Shown: piece after piece, positions 29,514 to 37,941 of the stretch
How the letters are laid out: each line of letters starts with the position of its first letter
Position numbering within the stretch: position 1 is the stretch's first letter
Assembly (NCBI RefSeq): GCF_000711725.1
Contig: NZ_JONP01000002.1
Location: forward strand, 248,001-312,000
Length of the DNA: 64,000 nt
Direction of reading: 5' to 3'
Origin: Roseomonas aerilata DSM 19363
Lineage (GTDB): Bacteria; Pseudomonadota; Alphaproteobacteria; Acetobacterales; Acetobacteraceae
Notes under the pieces: model-generated
Told to the model about the DNA's origin: nothing
The model's input: the letters and a program-made list of their open reading frames with translations, nothing else
The model's database searches: none
Position numbers and translations under genes: made by a program

Positions 29514-30917
29514 ATGCGCTACGTCTCCACCCGCGGCGAGGCCGCCCCCCGCTCCTTCGAGGCCGTGCTCCTCGCCGGCCTGGCCGAGGATGGCGGCCTC
29601 TTCCTGCCGGAGACCTGGCCCACCCTGGCGGCCGCGGAATGGGAGGCGCTGCGCGGCCTGCCCTATCCGGATCTGGCCGCTGATATCATTGGCCGTTTCA
29701 CGGGAAACACCTTCGAGGAGGGCGTCCTGCTGGCCATGTGCCGCGACGCCTATGCCGGCTTTAACACCCCGGCCGTGGCCCCCCTGGTGCAGCTCGACGA
29801 GCGCCGCTTCGCCCTCGAGCTGTTCCACGGCCCCACCCTCGCCTTCAAGGACTTCGCCCTCCAGCTCCTCGGCCGCATGTTCGACCACGTGCTGGCCCGG
29901 CGCGGGGAGCGCATCACCATCGTCGGCGCCACCTCCGGCGACACGGGCTCCGCGGCCATCGAGGCCTGCCGCGACCGCGCGAACCTCGACATCGTCATCC
30001 TCCACCCCGAGGGCCGGACGAGCGCCGTGCAGCGCCGGCAGATGACGACGGTGCTCTCGCCCAACGTGAAGAACATCGCCATTCACGGCGACTTCGACAC
30101 CTGCCAGGACATGGTGAAGGCCATGTTCAACGACGCGCCCTTCCGCGCGGAGATGAACCTCTCGGCCGTCAACTCCATCAACTGGGCGCGCATCGCGGCG
30201 CAGATCCCCTACTACGTCGCCAGCGCCCTCGCGCTCGGCGCCCCGGGTCGCGAGGTCGCCTTCAGCGTGCCCACCGGCAATTTCGGCAACGTCTTCGCCG
30301 CCTGGGCCGCGCGCGCCATGGGTCTGCCGATCTCCACCCTCATCATCGGGTCCAACCGCAACGACATCCTCGCCCGCTTCATCGGCGCGAACGACATGAC
30401 GGCCCGGCCCGTGGCGCCCAGCCTCTCGCCGAGCATGGATATCCAGGTCTCCTCGAACTTCGAGCGCCTGCTCTTCGAACTTCTCCACCGCGACGGCGCG
30501 CGCACGGCCGCCACCATGCGCGCCTTCCGCGAGACCGGCGCCATGCCCGTGCCCGACGCCGCCTGGCGCGAGGCCACCGCCCTCTTCCGCGCCCACGCGG
30601 TGTCGGACGAGGAAACGGTTGAGGAAATGCGCCGCCTGCACGCCCAGGGCTACGCCGCCGACCCCCACACGGCCACCGGCACCGCCGCCAGCCACGCCAG
30701 CCCTCCCGACAACCGCGCGACCCCCATCATCGTCGCCGCGACGGCCCATCCCGCGAAGTTCCCGGACGCGGTGGAAAAGGCGACCGGCAGCCGCCCGGCC
30801 CTGCCGCCCCACATGGCGGACCTCTACGAGCGCGAGGAACGCTTCACGGTGCTGCCGAACGACCTCAGTTCGATCGAGGCGGCGGTGCGGGCCCATGCGC
30901 GGCGGAACGCGGCCTGA
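29514..30917 (+). CDS. thrC: Threonine synthase
   Basis: 467-residue PLP enzyme that converts O-phosphohomoserine to threonine. The PLP-lysine motif is LAFKDFALQ (near residue 115) and the phosphate-binding loop reads GATSGDTGSAAIEA. The N-terminus (MRYVSTRGEA) is standard for the long proteobacterial form. In related genomes thrC is often next to an M16 peptidase gene; here 3.6 kb intervenes. Repeat copy C begins 19 bases after its stop. Confidence 0.96.
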   Translation: MRYVSTRGEAAPRSFEAVLLAGLAEDGGLFLPETWPTLAAAEWEALRGLPYPDLAADIIGRFTGNTFEEGVLLAMCRDAYAGFNTPAVAPLVQLDERRFALELFHGPTLAFKDFALQLLGRMFDHVLARRGERITIVGATSGDTGSAAIEACRDRANLDIVILHPEGRTSAVQRRQMTTVLSPNVKNIAIHGDFDTCQDMVKAMFNDAPFRAEMNLSAVNSINWARIAAQIPYYVASALALGAPGREVAFSVPTGNFGNVFAAWAARAMGLPISTLIIGSNRNDILARFIGANDMTARPVAPSLSPSMDIQVSSNFERLLFELLHRDGARTAATMRAFRETGAMPVPDAAWREATALFRAHAVSDEETVEEMRRLHAQGYAADPHTATGTAASHASPPDNRATPIIVAATAHPAKFPDAVEKATGSRPALPPHMADLYEREERFTVLPNDLSSIEAAVRAHARRNAA

Positions 30918-30936
30918 GGGGACGACGCTGGTGACT

Positions 30937-31178
30937 CCGGGGAGAGGAAGAAAGAATTCTTCCTCTCCCCGGACCCCTCACCATCATCTTTTTCTTCAGG
31001 TTTGAAGCACTTCCCCGGCCCGTGCGCCTCGGGTCATCGATCCGAGGCGACTGAACGCACAGGAAGGGTGCCGAAGAAGCGCCAGTCCCCGATCAACGCA
31101 TCCGCGACAGCCAGATGGAGATCAAAGGGCCTCGGGCCCTTGGCAGGTGAGGTCTGGAGCGGGCGGCGCCCTCTCCAG
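30937..31178 (+). repeat. Four-hairpin dispersed repeat, copy C
   Basis: Hairpin 1 30937-30972 (one A-C mismatch near the loop), hairpin 2 31025-31049, conserved unpaired CGCGACAGCCAGA near 31103-31115, hairpin 3 (AAGGGCC-TCG-GGCCCTT), hairpin 4 31154-31178 with outer arm CTGGAG pairing CTCCAG. It lies between thrC and a convergent small gene whose stop is 15 bases beyond hairpin 4. Confidence 0.85.
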
Positions 31179-31193
31179 GGTCGCCAGCGCCCT

Positions 31194-31391
31194 TCAGGCC
31201 CCCAGCTTTTCCGGCCCGTCCGTCTCGGCCTGCCCTTGCGGCTGCCCTGGCTCGGAACGCTTGCCGCCGCCGAGTTGTTCGAGCTTCCGCTTCACCCGCA
31301 AGTCCTCCTCTGTCAGGGGCGGCGGGTATTTCGGCGCGACGCCCGGCGGCACGGAATCCCCGGGGTCATGGTCTTTCTCGCGCTGGGCCAC
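31194..31391 (-). CDS. Hypothetical hydrophilic 65-residue protein
   Basis: Small charged protein starting at GTG 31391, preceded by GGAGGG at good distance. It begins VAQREKDHDPGDSVPPG and contains KYPPPLTEEDLRVKRKLEQLG, a short predicted helix; the rest is Gly/Gln/Glu-rich and likely disordered. No known motif. The strong ribosome-binding site and non-random composition make it credible. Its stop faces repeat copy C. Confidence 0.6.
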   Translation of the reverse strand: MAQREKDHDPGDSVPPGVAPKYPPPLTEEDLRVKRKLEQLGGGKRSEPGQPQGQAETDGPEKLGA

Positions 31392-31632
31392 GGACCGGTC
31401 CCTCCTCTCCCAACCTCTCGCAGGAGCGCCCATGCGCCCGGCCGGTTGCAGCAGGGCACCTGCTGGTTGTCTTCGCGGAAGGTTTTCGCGCTCAAGTTAG
31501 ACTCTCTCGTTGAAGTCTTTTCTGAGGAACGGCACGTAAAACACCTGTCCGGACGGTGATCCGCCGAGTCGCAAGGTCCGGTCAGGCCGCCGGCGGCCCG
31601 CCGGAGTCGCGGATGGCGGAGGGGGGACCGGG

Positions 31633-32343
31633 ATGGCGCTGCTTCTCGCCGCCCTCGGCCTTCTCGGCTTGGCCGCCTTTCTTGTCCTCGTCCACGCCCT
31701 TCCGCCGGAGCCAGTGGCGGCGGAACCGCTGCCCACCCTCACCCCACGCCAGTTCGAGCAGCACTGCGGCGATGTCCTGGCCGCCCGTGGGTGGTCGGTC
31801 GCCGTCGGGCGCGGCTCGGGCGACCAGGGGGTGGACGTTCTGGCCCGGAAGGACGGGCGCGCGCTGGTGATCCAGTGCAAACTTCACGCGCGGCCCGTGG
31901 GCAACAAAGCCGTGCAGGAGGCCCTGGCGGGGCGCGGCTACGCCGGGGCGGACGCGGCGGCGGTCGTCTCCAACGCGCCCTACACGGCGGCGGCCCACGC
32001 CCTGGCGGCGCGCGTCGGCGTGCTGCTGCTGAACGTGGCGGACCTGCCGCGGATCGAGCGCCTGATCGAGTGGCCGGAGACGCCGGCCACTCCGCTTCCG
32101 GAGGCGGCGCCGACCCGCCCGCGCCGGCGCCGCCCGCGTCGGGCCGCCGTGCGGCCCGCCCGCCGGATCCCCGCCCGCCCGCTGGCCGCCGCGATCCTCG
32201 CCGGGATCATCCTCTTCATGCCGAGGATGGCCCCGGAGCCCCCTGCCCCGCCACGGGCGATCGCGCGCCCTGCTCCGCCGAGGCCGCCCGCCGTGGTCGA
32301 GCAGCCGGAGGTCGCTCCGTCCCGCGTGCGGCGCGCGGCTTAG
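31633..32343 (+). CDS. Membrane-anchored Mrr-like restriction endonuclease domain protein
   Basis: 236-residue protein. A first hydrophobic helix (residues about 2-22) is followed by a compact Mrr-type nuclease domain (about 36-140). Its active-site pattern is visible as GSGDQGVDVLARKDG and ALVIQCK, the D...(Q/E)xK motif of the PD-(D/E)XK fold, then VVSNAPYTAAAHALAARVGVLLLN as in Mrr_cat. Next are a very Arg/Pro-rich segment (about 150-182), a second hydrophobic helix (about 183-195) and a Pro-rich tail. Mrr relatives cut modified DNA; the membrane anchors suggest action at the envelope, perhaps on incoming DNA. No methylase is nearby. The overall role is inferred. Confidence 0.75.
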   Translation: MALLLAALGLLGLAAFLVLVHALPPEPVAAEPLPTLTPRQFEQHCGDVLAARGWSVAVGRGSGDQGVDVLARKDGRALVIQCKLHARPVGNKAVQEALAGRGYAGADAAAVVSNAPYTAAAHALAARVGVLLLNVADLPRIERLIEWPETPATPLPEAAPTRPRRRRPRRAAVRPARRIPARPLAAAILAGIILFMPRMAPEPPAPPRAIARPAPPRPPAVVEQPEVAPSRVRRAA

Positions 32344-32459
32344 GCTTGCCTGGAGTAAAGCCGGGGTCGAAACCGGCTTGACCAGTCCGGGCGAGGTGCC
32401 CCGGGAAAGTGGGACATTACCGGTGGTTGGAGGCCAGCCCGGCACCAAGGTGATTGGTT

Positions 32460-34481
32460 GTGCCCACGCCCCGGTCTAGTCTCGCCCGGCCAACGTCGCC
32501 CGCCCATGACCGGACGCCCACGCCCTTGCTGCACGCGCCCACTGCCTTCGTCCTCACCTTCGCGCTGGCGGTCACCTGCGGCGCCGTCCTGCTCTTCCTC
32601 TGGAACCAGACGCGGCGGCACCTGGCGCTCGCCTACTGGGGGGCGGCGCATTCGCTGGGGGCGGTCGGGCTGCCGCTCCTGGCGCTGCGCGCCGTGGCGC
32701 CGGGCTGGATCTCGATCGATCTCGGCAACGCGCTGCTGGCGGTCAGCTATGGGCTGATCTGGGCGGGGGCGCGGCGCTTCATGGGGCGGCGGGTGCCGCC
32801 GCTGGCTGTCGTGGCAGGGGCGCTGCTCTGGCTGGCGGCCTGCCGCGTGCCGGACTTCTACGCCAGCATTGCCATGCGCGTGCTCGCGATGGGGCTGGTA
32901 GCGGCCACCTACAACATCCTCGCGGCCTGGGAGCTCTCCTACTCGAACGGGGTCGCATCCTTCCGCTCGCAGCGGCTGCTCATCTGGGTGCTGCTGGCCA
33001 ACGCCGCCGCCTACCTGCTGCGCATCCCCTTCCTGCTGTTCCAACCCATCCAGGCGCCGATCAGCAGCTACGCCAGCAGCCTCTGGCTGGACGTGCTCGT
33101 CATCCTCGGCACCGCGCTGGCGGCTAGCACCGCCCTCGTTCTCGTCTCCCTCGTACGGGAACAGGAGGAGCGCGAGGCGAACGCCGCCCTGCGCGCCGCG
33201 CGCGACGCGGCGGACGAGGCCAGCGCCGGCAAGACCCGCTTCCTGGCCCATCTCAGCCACGAGCTCCGCACCCCGCTGAACGGCGTGCTCGGCCTGGCCC
33301 AGGCCCTGGCCGGGGACCCCAGCCTGGGGGCGGAGCAGCACGACCGCGCGGCGATGCTGGAGCGGGCCGGACGCCACCTGAACGCTCTGTTGACCGATGT
33401 GCTGGACCTCTCCCGCATCGAGGCCGGGCGGCTGGAGCTGGTGCCCGTCCCCACCCTCCTCTGCGCCCTGCTGGAGGAAGTGACCGGCCTTGTCCGCGGC
33501 GCCGCCAGGGCGAAGAACGTGGTGCTGCTGGAGGAGATCGCGCCCAACCTGCCGGAGGCGGTGCTCTGCGACCCGCTGCGGGTTCGTCAGATCCTGCACA
33601 ACCTGCTCGGCAACGCCGTGAAGTTCACGCCGTCCGGCGGGAGGGTTACGCTGGCCGTGCGGCGCCGCGCCCAGGGCGGCCTCGTGCTGACCATCACCGA
33701 CGACGGGCCCGGCGTGCCCGAGGATTTCCGCGACCGCCTCTTCGAGGATTACACCCGCGCGACGCGGGAGGCGGCGAAAGGCGACGGCACCGGCCTCGGC
33801 CTCGCGATCTCCGCCCGGCTCGCCCAGGCGATGGACGGCTCCATCCGCTTCGGCACCCCGCCTGGCGGGCGCGGCAGCGTCTTCGAGGCCTGGCTCCCCC
33901 TGCCCGACGCCGAACCGCCGGAGGCCCCTGCCGTGGCGGAAGCCACCCCGGCCGCTGCGGGGATCCCGCCGCGGGGAATGACCGTGCTGGTGGTGGACGA
34001 CATCGCGGTCAACCGCCTTGTCCTGCGCGCCATGCTGGAGCGGGCCGGGCACCGCGTCCTCGAGGCGGCGGACGGTGCCGCCGCGCTGGCGATCGTGGCC
34101 GATCCGAGCGAGGCCGGCCTGCCGGAGGTGGTGCTGATGGACGTGCTGATGCCCGGCATGGACGGGCTGGAGGCGACGCGCCGGATCCGCGCCCTGCCCG
34201 GCAAGGCCGCCCGGCTGCGGATCCTCGCGGTGACCGCGGGTGCCATGACAGACGAGGTGGCTGCCTGCCTGGCCGCCGGGATGGACGGGCACGTGACGAA
34301 GCCCGTGGAGCGGGCGGTGCTGCTCGCGGCCCTCTCGGGACCTCCGCCTGGCTCTCCCTCTGGCTCTCCCCTTGGCTCCCCCCCCGGGCCCCCTTTCAGC
34401 TCTCCTCCTGGCCCTGCCCGGCGGGCTGCCCGGCCGCATGGCTCGCACCCGGCGGCCGGACACCCTACATTCGGTCCCTGA
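32460..34481 (+). CDS. Hybrid sensor histidine kinase with receiver domain
   Basis: 673-residue membrane kinase. About seven N-terminal hydrophobic helices (to residue about 220) form a sensor module, then a short coiled coil, HisKA (LAHLSHELRTPLNG, phospho-His), HATPase_c (N-box HNLLGNAVKFTP, G boxes ITDDGPGVP and GTGLGLAIS) and a receiver with phospho-Asp in VVLMDVLMPGMDG. Start GTG at 32460 has AAGGTG nine bases upstream. The last 45 residues are an unusual repeated Pro-Gly-Ser tail (PPPGSPSGSPLGSPPGPP) encoded by a degenerate tandem repeat (about 34340-34415). No response regulator is next to it. Signal unknown. Confidence 0.9.
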   Translation: MPTPRSSLARPTSPAHDRTPTPLLHAPTAFVLTFALAVTCGAVLLFLWNQTRRHLALAYWGAAHSLGAVGLPLLALRAVAPGWISIDLGNALLAVSYGLIWAGARRFMGRRVPPLAVVAGALLWLAACRVPDFYASIAMRVLAMGLVAATYNILAAWELSYSNGVASFRSQRLLIWVLLANAAAYLLRIPFLLFQPIQAPISSYASSLWLDVLVILGTALAASTALVLVSLVREQEEREANAALRAARDAADEASAGKTRFLAHLSHELRTPLNGVLGLAQALAGDPSLGAEQHDRAAMLERAGRHLNALLTDVLDLSRIEAGRLELVPVPTLLCALLEEVTGLVRGAARAKNVVLLEEIAPNLPEAVLCDPLRVRQILHNLLGNAVKFTPSGGRVTLAVRRRAQGGLVLTITDDGPGVPEDFRDRLFEDYTRATREAAKGDGTGLGLAISARLAQAMDGSIRFGTPPGGRGSVFEAWLPLPDAEPPEAPAVAEATPAAAGIPPRGMTVLVVDDIAVNRLVLRAMLERAGHRVLEAADGAAALAIVADPSEAGLPEVVLMDVLMPGMDGLEATRRIRALPGKAARLRILAVTAGAMTDEVAACLAAGMDGHVTKPVERAVLLAALSGPPPGSPSGSPLGSPPGPPFSSPPGPARRAARPHGSHPAAGHPTFGP

Positions 34482-34513
34482 AACGCCCCTTCCCGGAAGC
34501 CAATCCCCCCGAC

Positions 34514-35818
34514 ATGACCGAGTCCACCCTCGCCGCCGCCACCGATCCCGCCAACGGCGGCGCGATCCGGCTCACCCGCCTGCCGAACGGGCTGACCGTC
34601 GTCTCCGACACCATGAGCCGCGTGGAGACCGCCTCCATCGGCGCCTATGTCCATACTGGCACGCGCGACGAGACGCCCGAGGAGAACGGCGTCTCCCACT
34701 TCCTCGAGCACATGGCCTTCAAGGGAACCGAGAAGCGCGACGCTTCCGCCATCGCGCGGGAGATCGAGGCCGTGGGCGGCCACCTGAACGCCTACACGGC
34801 GCGCGAGACCACCGCCTACTACGCCAAGATCCTGAAGGAGGACCTGCCGCTGGCCGCCGACATCCTCGGCGACATCCTGACGCACTCCACCTTCAGCCCC
34901 GAGGAGGTGGAGCGCGAGCGCGGCGTCATCCTGCAGGAGATCGGCCAGGCGAACGACACGCCCGACGACATCGTCTTCGACCACTTCCAGGAGCGCGCCT
35001 TCCACGGCCAGCCGATGGGCCGCCCGACGCTGGGCCCGGCCGGGATCATCGAGACGCTGCCGCGCGAGGCGCTGACCGGCTACATGCGCCGCCACTACGG
35101 CCCGTCGCGCATGGTGGTCGCGGCCGCCGGCGCGGTGGACCACGATGCGCTGGTGGAGCTGACGAAGCAGCACTTCGCCGACCTGCCGAGCATCGACCAG
35201 CACGAGGCCGAGCCCGCCCGCTACACCGGCGGCGAGTTCCGCGAGGAGCGCGACCTCGACCAGGTGCACCTGCTGCTCGGCTTCCCGGGGCCGGCCTATG
35301 GCGACCCCATGCACCACCCGACGATGCTGCTCTCCACCATTCTCGGCGGCGGCATGTCGTCGCGCCTGTTCCAGGAGATCCGCGAGCGCCGCGGCCTCGT
35401 CTACTCCGTCTACTCCTTCCACTCGCCCTACCGGGACGCCGGCCTCTTCACGATCTATGCCGGCACCGGCGAGGAGCAGGCAGCCGAGTTGATGCCCGCG
35501 ACGCTGGAGGAGCTTCGCCGCGTCCAGCACGACGTGACCGAGGAGGAGCTGGCCCGCGCCAAGGCGCAGCTTCGCGCCTCCGTGCTCATGTCCCTTGAAT
35601 CCACGGGCTCGCGCTGCGAGCAGCTCGCGCGCCAGCTCCAGGTGCACGGCCGCATCATCCCCGTGGAGGAGACGAAGGCCCGCATCGCCGCCGTCACGGT
35701 CGAGCAGGTGCAGCAGGCCGCCGCCCGCGCCTTCCGCGCGGCGCCGACCCTCGCCGCCCTCGGCCCCGCCGGCCGCGTGCCGCACCTGCCCGAGGTGATC
35801 GAAAGGCTGGCGGCGTGA
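34514..35818 (+). CDS. M16 (pitrilysin/MPP-type) zinc peptidase
   Basis: 434-residue metallopeptidase related to mitochondrial processing peptidase beta. The inverted zinc motif HFLEH (His62, Glu65, His66) is intact, and the C-terminal R/Y pair region (RLFQEIRERRGLVYSVYSF) is present. No signal peptide, so cytoplasmic, though substrates are unknown. It overlaps the PmbA gene by four bases (GTGA), meaning translation coupling and perhaps a joint peptide-processing role. Confidence 0.92.
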   Translation: MTESTLAAATDPANGGAIRLTRLPNGLTVVSDTMSRVETASIGAYVHTGTRDETPEENGVSHFLEHMAFKGTEKRDASAIAREIEAVGGHLNAYTARETTAYYAKILKEDLPLAADILGDILTHSTFSPEEVERERGVILQEIGQANDTPDDIVFDHFQERAFHGQPMGRPTLGPAGIIETLPREALTGYMRRHYGPSRMVVAAAGAVDHDALVELTKQHFADLPSIDQHEAEPARYTGGEFREERDLDQVHLLLGFPGPAYGDPMHHPTMLLSTILGGGMSSRLFQEIRERRGLVYSVYSFHSPYRDAGLFTIYAGTGEEQAAELMPATLEELRRVQHDVTEEELARAKAQLRASVLMSLESTGSRCEQLARQLQVHGRIIPVEETKARIAAVTVEQVQQAAARAFRAAPTLAALGPAGRVPHLPEVIERLAA

Positions 35819-37164
35819 GCGAGACCCTCGCGAAGGCCGATCCGCGCGAGACGCTGGCCAGCCTCGTCTCCGCCGCGCGCAAGGCGGGGGCGGACGCGGC
35901 CGATGCCATGCTGGCCGCCGACGCCTCCCTCTCCCTTCAGATGCGGCTGGGCGAGGTCGAGAACGTCGAGCGCGCGGAGGGCTTCGACATCGGCCTCCGC
36001 GTCTTCGTCGGGCGGCGGCAGGCGATCGTCTCCACCACCGATGCCGACCCGCGCGGCTTCGCGGCCCTGGCCGAGCGCGCCGTCGCCATGGCGCGCGCCG
36101 TGCCGGAGGACCCCTTCGGCGGCCTGCCCGAGCGCGTGCCGTCGCTGGCCGACCTGCCGCTCGACATGGATGACGGCGTGGAGCCCGACGTCGCCTCCCT
36201 CACCGACCGCGCCCGCCGCGCGGAAGAAGCCGCCCGCGCTATCGGCGGCGTCAGCAATTCCGAAGGGGCGGAGGCCGGCTGGAGCCGGACGGTGATCGCG
36301 CTCGCCGCCTCCAACGGTTTCGCCGGCACCTATACGCGCAGCGGCCACAGCCTGTCCGTCACCGCTTTGGCCGGCCAGGGCACGGCGATGGAGCGGGACT
36401 ACGACTACGCCTCCGCCACCCACCTGTCGGATCTGGACGATCCCGAAACCCTCGGCCGCAATGCCGGGGAGCGGGCGGTGCGCCGCCTGAACCCGATCCG
36501 CCCGGCCACGGCGCGCCTGCCGGTGGTCTACGACCCGCGCGTGGCAAGCTCCATCATCGGCCATCTCGTGGGCGCCGCGAACGGGGCCTCGGTCGCGCGC
36601 GGCACGAGCTTCCTGCGGGAGAAGATGGGCACCCAGGTGATGGCAAAGGGGCTGACGGTCCGGGACGACCCGACCCGACCCCGCGGCCCTCGCTCCCGTC
36701 CGTTCGACGCCGAGGGGATGCCCACCGCGCCGCTCGCGATCGTGGAGGACGGGGTGCTGAACCACTGGCTGCTGGACTGGCGCTCGGCCCGGCAGCTCAA
36801 CCTCGCCTCCAACGGGCGCGCCGCCCGCGCGGTGGGCGGGCCGCCCTCGCCCTCCACCACGAATCTCTGGCTGGAGCCTGGAACCCTCTCGCCCGAGGCG
36901 CTGATGGCCGACATCGCGGAGGGGCTGTACGTCACCGAGATGATCGGCAGCAGCATCAACGGGCTGACCGGCGACTACAGCCGCGGCGCCTCCGGCTTCA
37001 TGATCCGGGGCGGGCAGCTGGCGGAGCCCTTCTCGGGCGTCACCATCGCCGGGAACCTGCTGGAGATGTTCCTCCACATCACCCCGGCCAACGACCTCCG
37101 CTTCCGGCGGGGCACCGACAGTCCGACGCTCCGCATCGAGGGGCTGACGATGGCAGGGGCCTGA
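35815..37164 (+). CDS. pmbA: PmbA/TldE-family metallopeptidase partner
   Basis: 449-residue protein of the TldD/PmbA family. In E. coli, TldD and TldE (PmbA) form a heterodimeric metalloprotease acting on unfolded peptides such as microcin B17 precursor and CcdA. The N-terminal module is seen as LQMRLGEVENVERAEGFDIGLRV and the C-terminal one as TSFLREKMG...SGFMIRGGQLAEPFSG. It lacks the TldD-type HExxxH zinc motif, as TldE does. GTG start overlapping the M16 gene. A tldD gene is not in the window. Confidence 0.9.
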   Translation: MSETLAKADPRETLASLVSAARKAGADAADAMLAADASLSLQMRLGEVENVERAEGFDIGLRVFVGRRQAIVSTTDADPRGFAALAERAVAMARAVPEDPFGGLPERVPSLADLPLDMDDGVEPDVASLTDRARRAEEAARAIGGVSNSEGAEAGWSRTVIALAASNGFAGTYTRSGHSLSVTALAGQGTAMERDYDYASATHLSDLDDPETLGRNAGERAVRRLNPIRPATARLPVVYDPRVASSIIGHLVGAANGASVARGTSFLREKMGTQVMAKGLTVRDDPTRPRGPRSRPFDAEGMPTAPLAIVEDGVLNHWLLDWRSARQLNLASNGRAARAVGGPPSPSTTNLWLEPGTLSPEALMADIAEGLYVTEMIGSSINGLTGDYSRGASGFMIRGGQLAEPFSGVTIAGNLLEMFLHITPANDLRFRRGTDSPTLRIEGLTMAGA

Positions 37165-37219
37165 TCACGGGCGGGTTCCTCTGCTAAGCCGATACCGGCA
37201 ACAACCGAGGAACCGCCCC

Positions 37220-37846
37220 ATGGCCCTGAAGCTCTACGGCGTCCTGCGCTCCCGCGCGACGCGCCCCGTCTGGACCGCCATGGAGCTGGGACTGGACTTT
37301 GAGCAGGTGCCGGTGATCCAGGCCTATCGCCTGAAGGACCCCGCGGCGCCGGACGCACCCCTGAACACCGCCTCCCCCTCCTTCCGGGCGGTCAACCCAA
37401 ACGGGCTGATCCCCAGCATGGACGATGACGGCTTCGTCCTGCACGAATCGCTCGCCATCAGCCTCTATCTCGCCCGCAAGCACGGCGGACCGCTCGCGCC
37501 ACGGGACGCGCGGGAGGAAGGGCTTGCGGTGATGTGGTCGCTCTGGGGCATGGGCATCGAGGCGGACACGCTCGCCATTGCCCAGAAGCGCGACCCTGAG
37601 GCCGCCGAGGCGCGGCTGCGCGCGCCCTTCGCCGTGCTGGACGCCGCCCTCGCGGCCGCCGGTGGGCACCTCGTGGGCGGCCGCTTCACGGTGGCCGACA
37701 TCAACCTGGCGGAGGTGATCCGCTACGCCCAGCCCGCCCGCGCCCTCTTCGAGGCCGCGCCGAACCTGGCTGCCTGGATCGCCGCCTGCCAGTCCCGCCC
37801 CGCCTTCCAGGCCATGATGAAGAAGCGTGAGGCCGAGCCGGCCTGA
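37220..37846 (+). CDS. Glutathione S-transferase family protein
   Basis: 208-residue cytosolic protein with the thioredoxin-like N-terminal domain (MALKLYGVLRSRATRPVWTAMELG) and an all-helical C-terminal domain. The glutathione-binding segment appears as LHESLAISLYLARK (ES-A motif). A GAGGAA ribosome-binding site lies upstream of the ATG. The catalytic residue is probably Ser or Arg near residues 10-12 rather than Tyr. Substrate unknown; perhaps detoxification. Confidence 0.88.
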   Translation: MALKLYGVLRSRATRPVWTAMELGLDFEQVPVIQAYRLKDPAAPDAPLNTASPSFRAVNPNGLIPSMDDDGFVLHESLAISLYLARKHGGPLAPRDAREEGLAVMWSLWGMGIEADTLAIAQKRDPEAAEARLRAPFAVLDAALAAAGGHLVGGRFTVADINLAEVIRYAQPARALFEAAPNLAAWIAACQSRPAFQAMMKKREAEPA

Positions 37847-37941
37847 CGCCGCGCCGCCACTTCTGAAAGGCCCCATGGAAACCGGGCGCCTTTCCACTAT
37901 ATTACATCCCTGTGAGAAACCCTTCTCGGAGCACCACCCCC

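Noticed and set aside
34340-34415. Tandem repeat at the end of the hybrid kinase gene as a separate element
   Set aside because: It is in frame and encodes a Pro-Gly-Ser tail; treated as part of the coding sequence, though slippage may vary its length.
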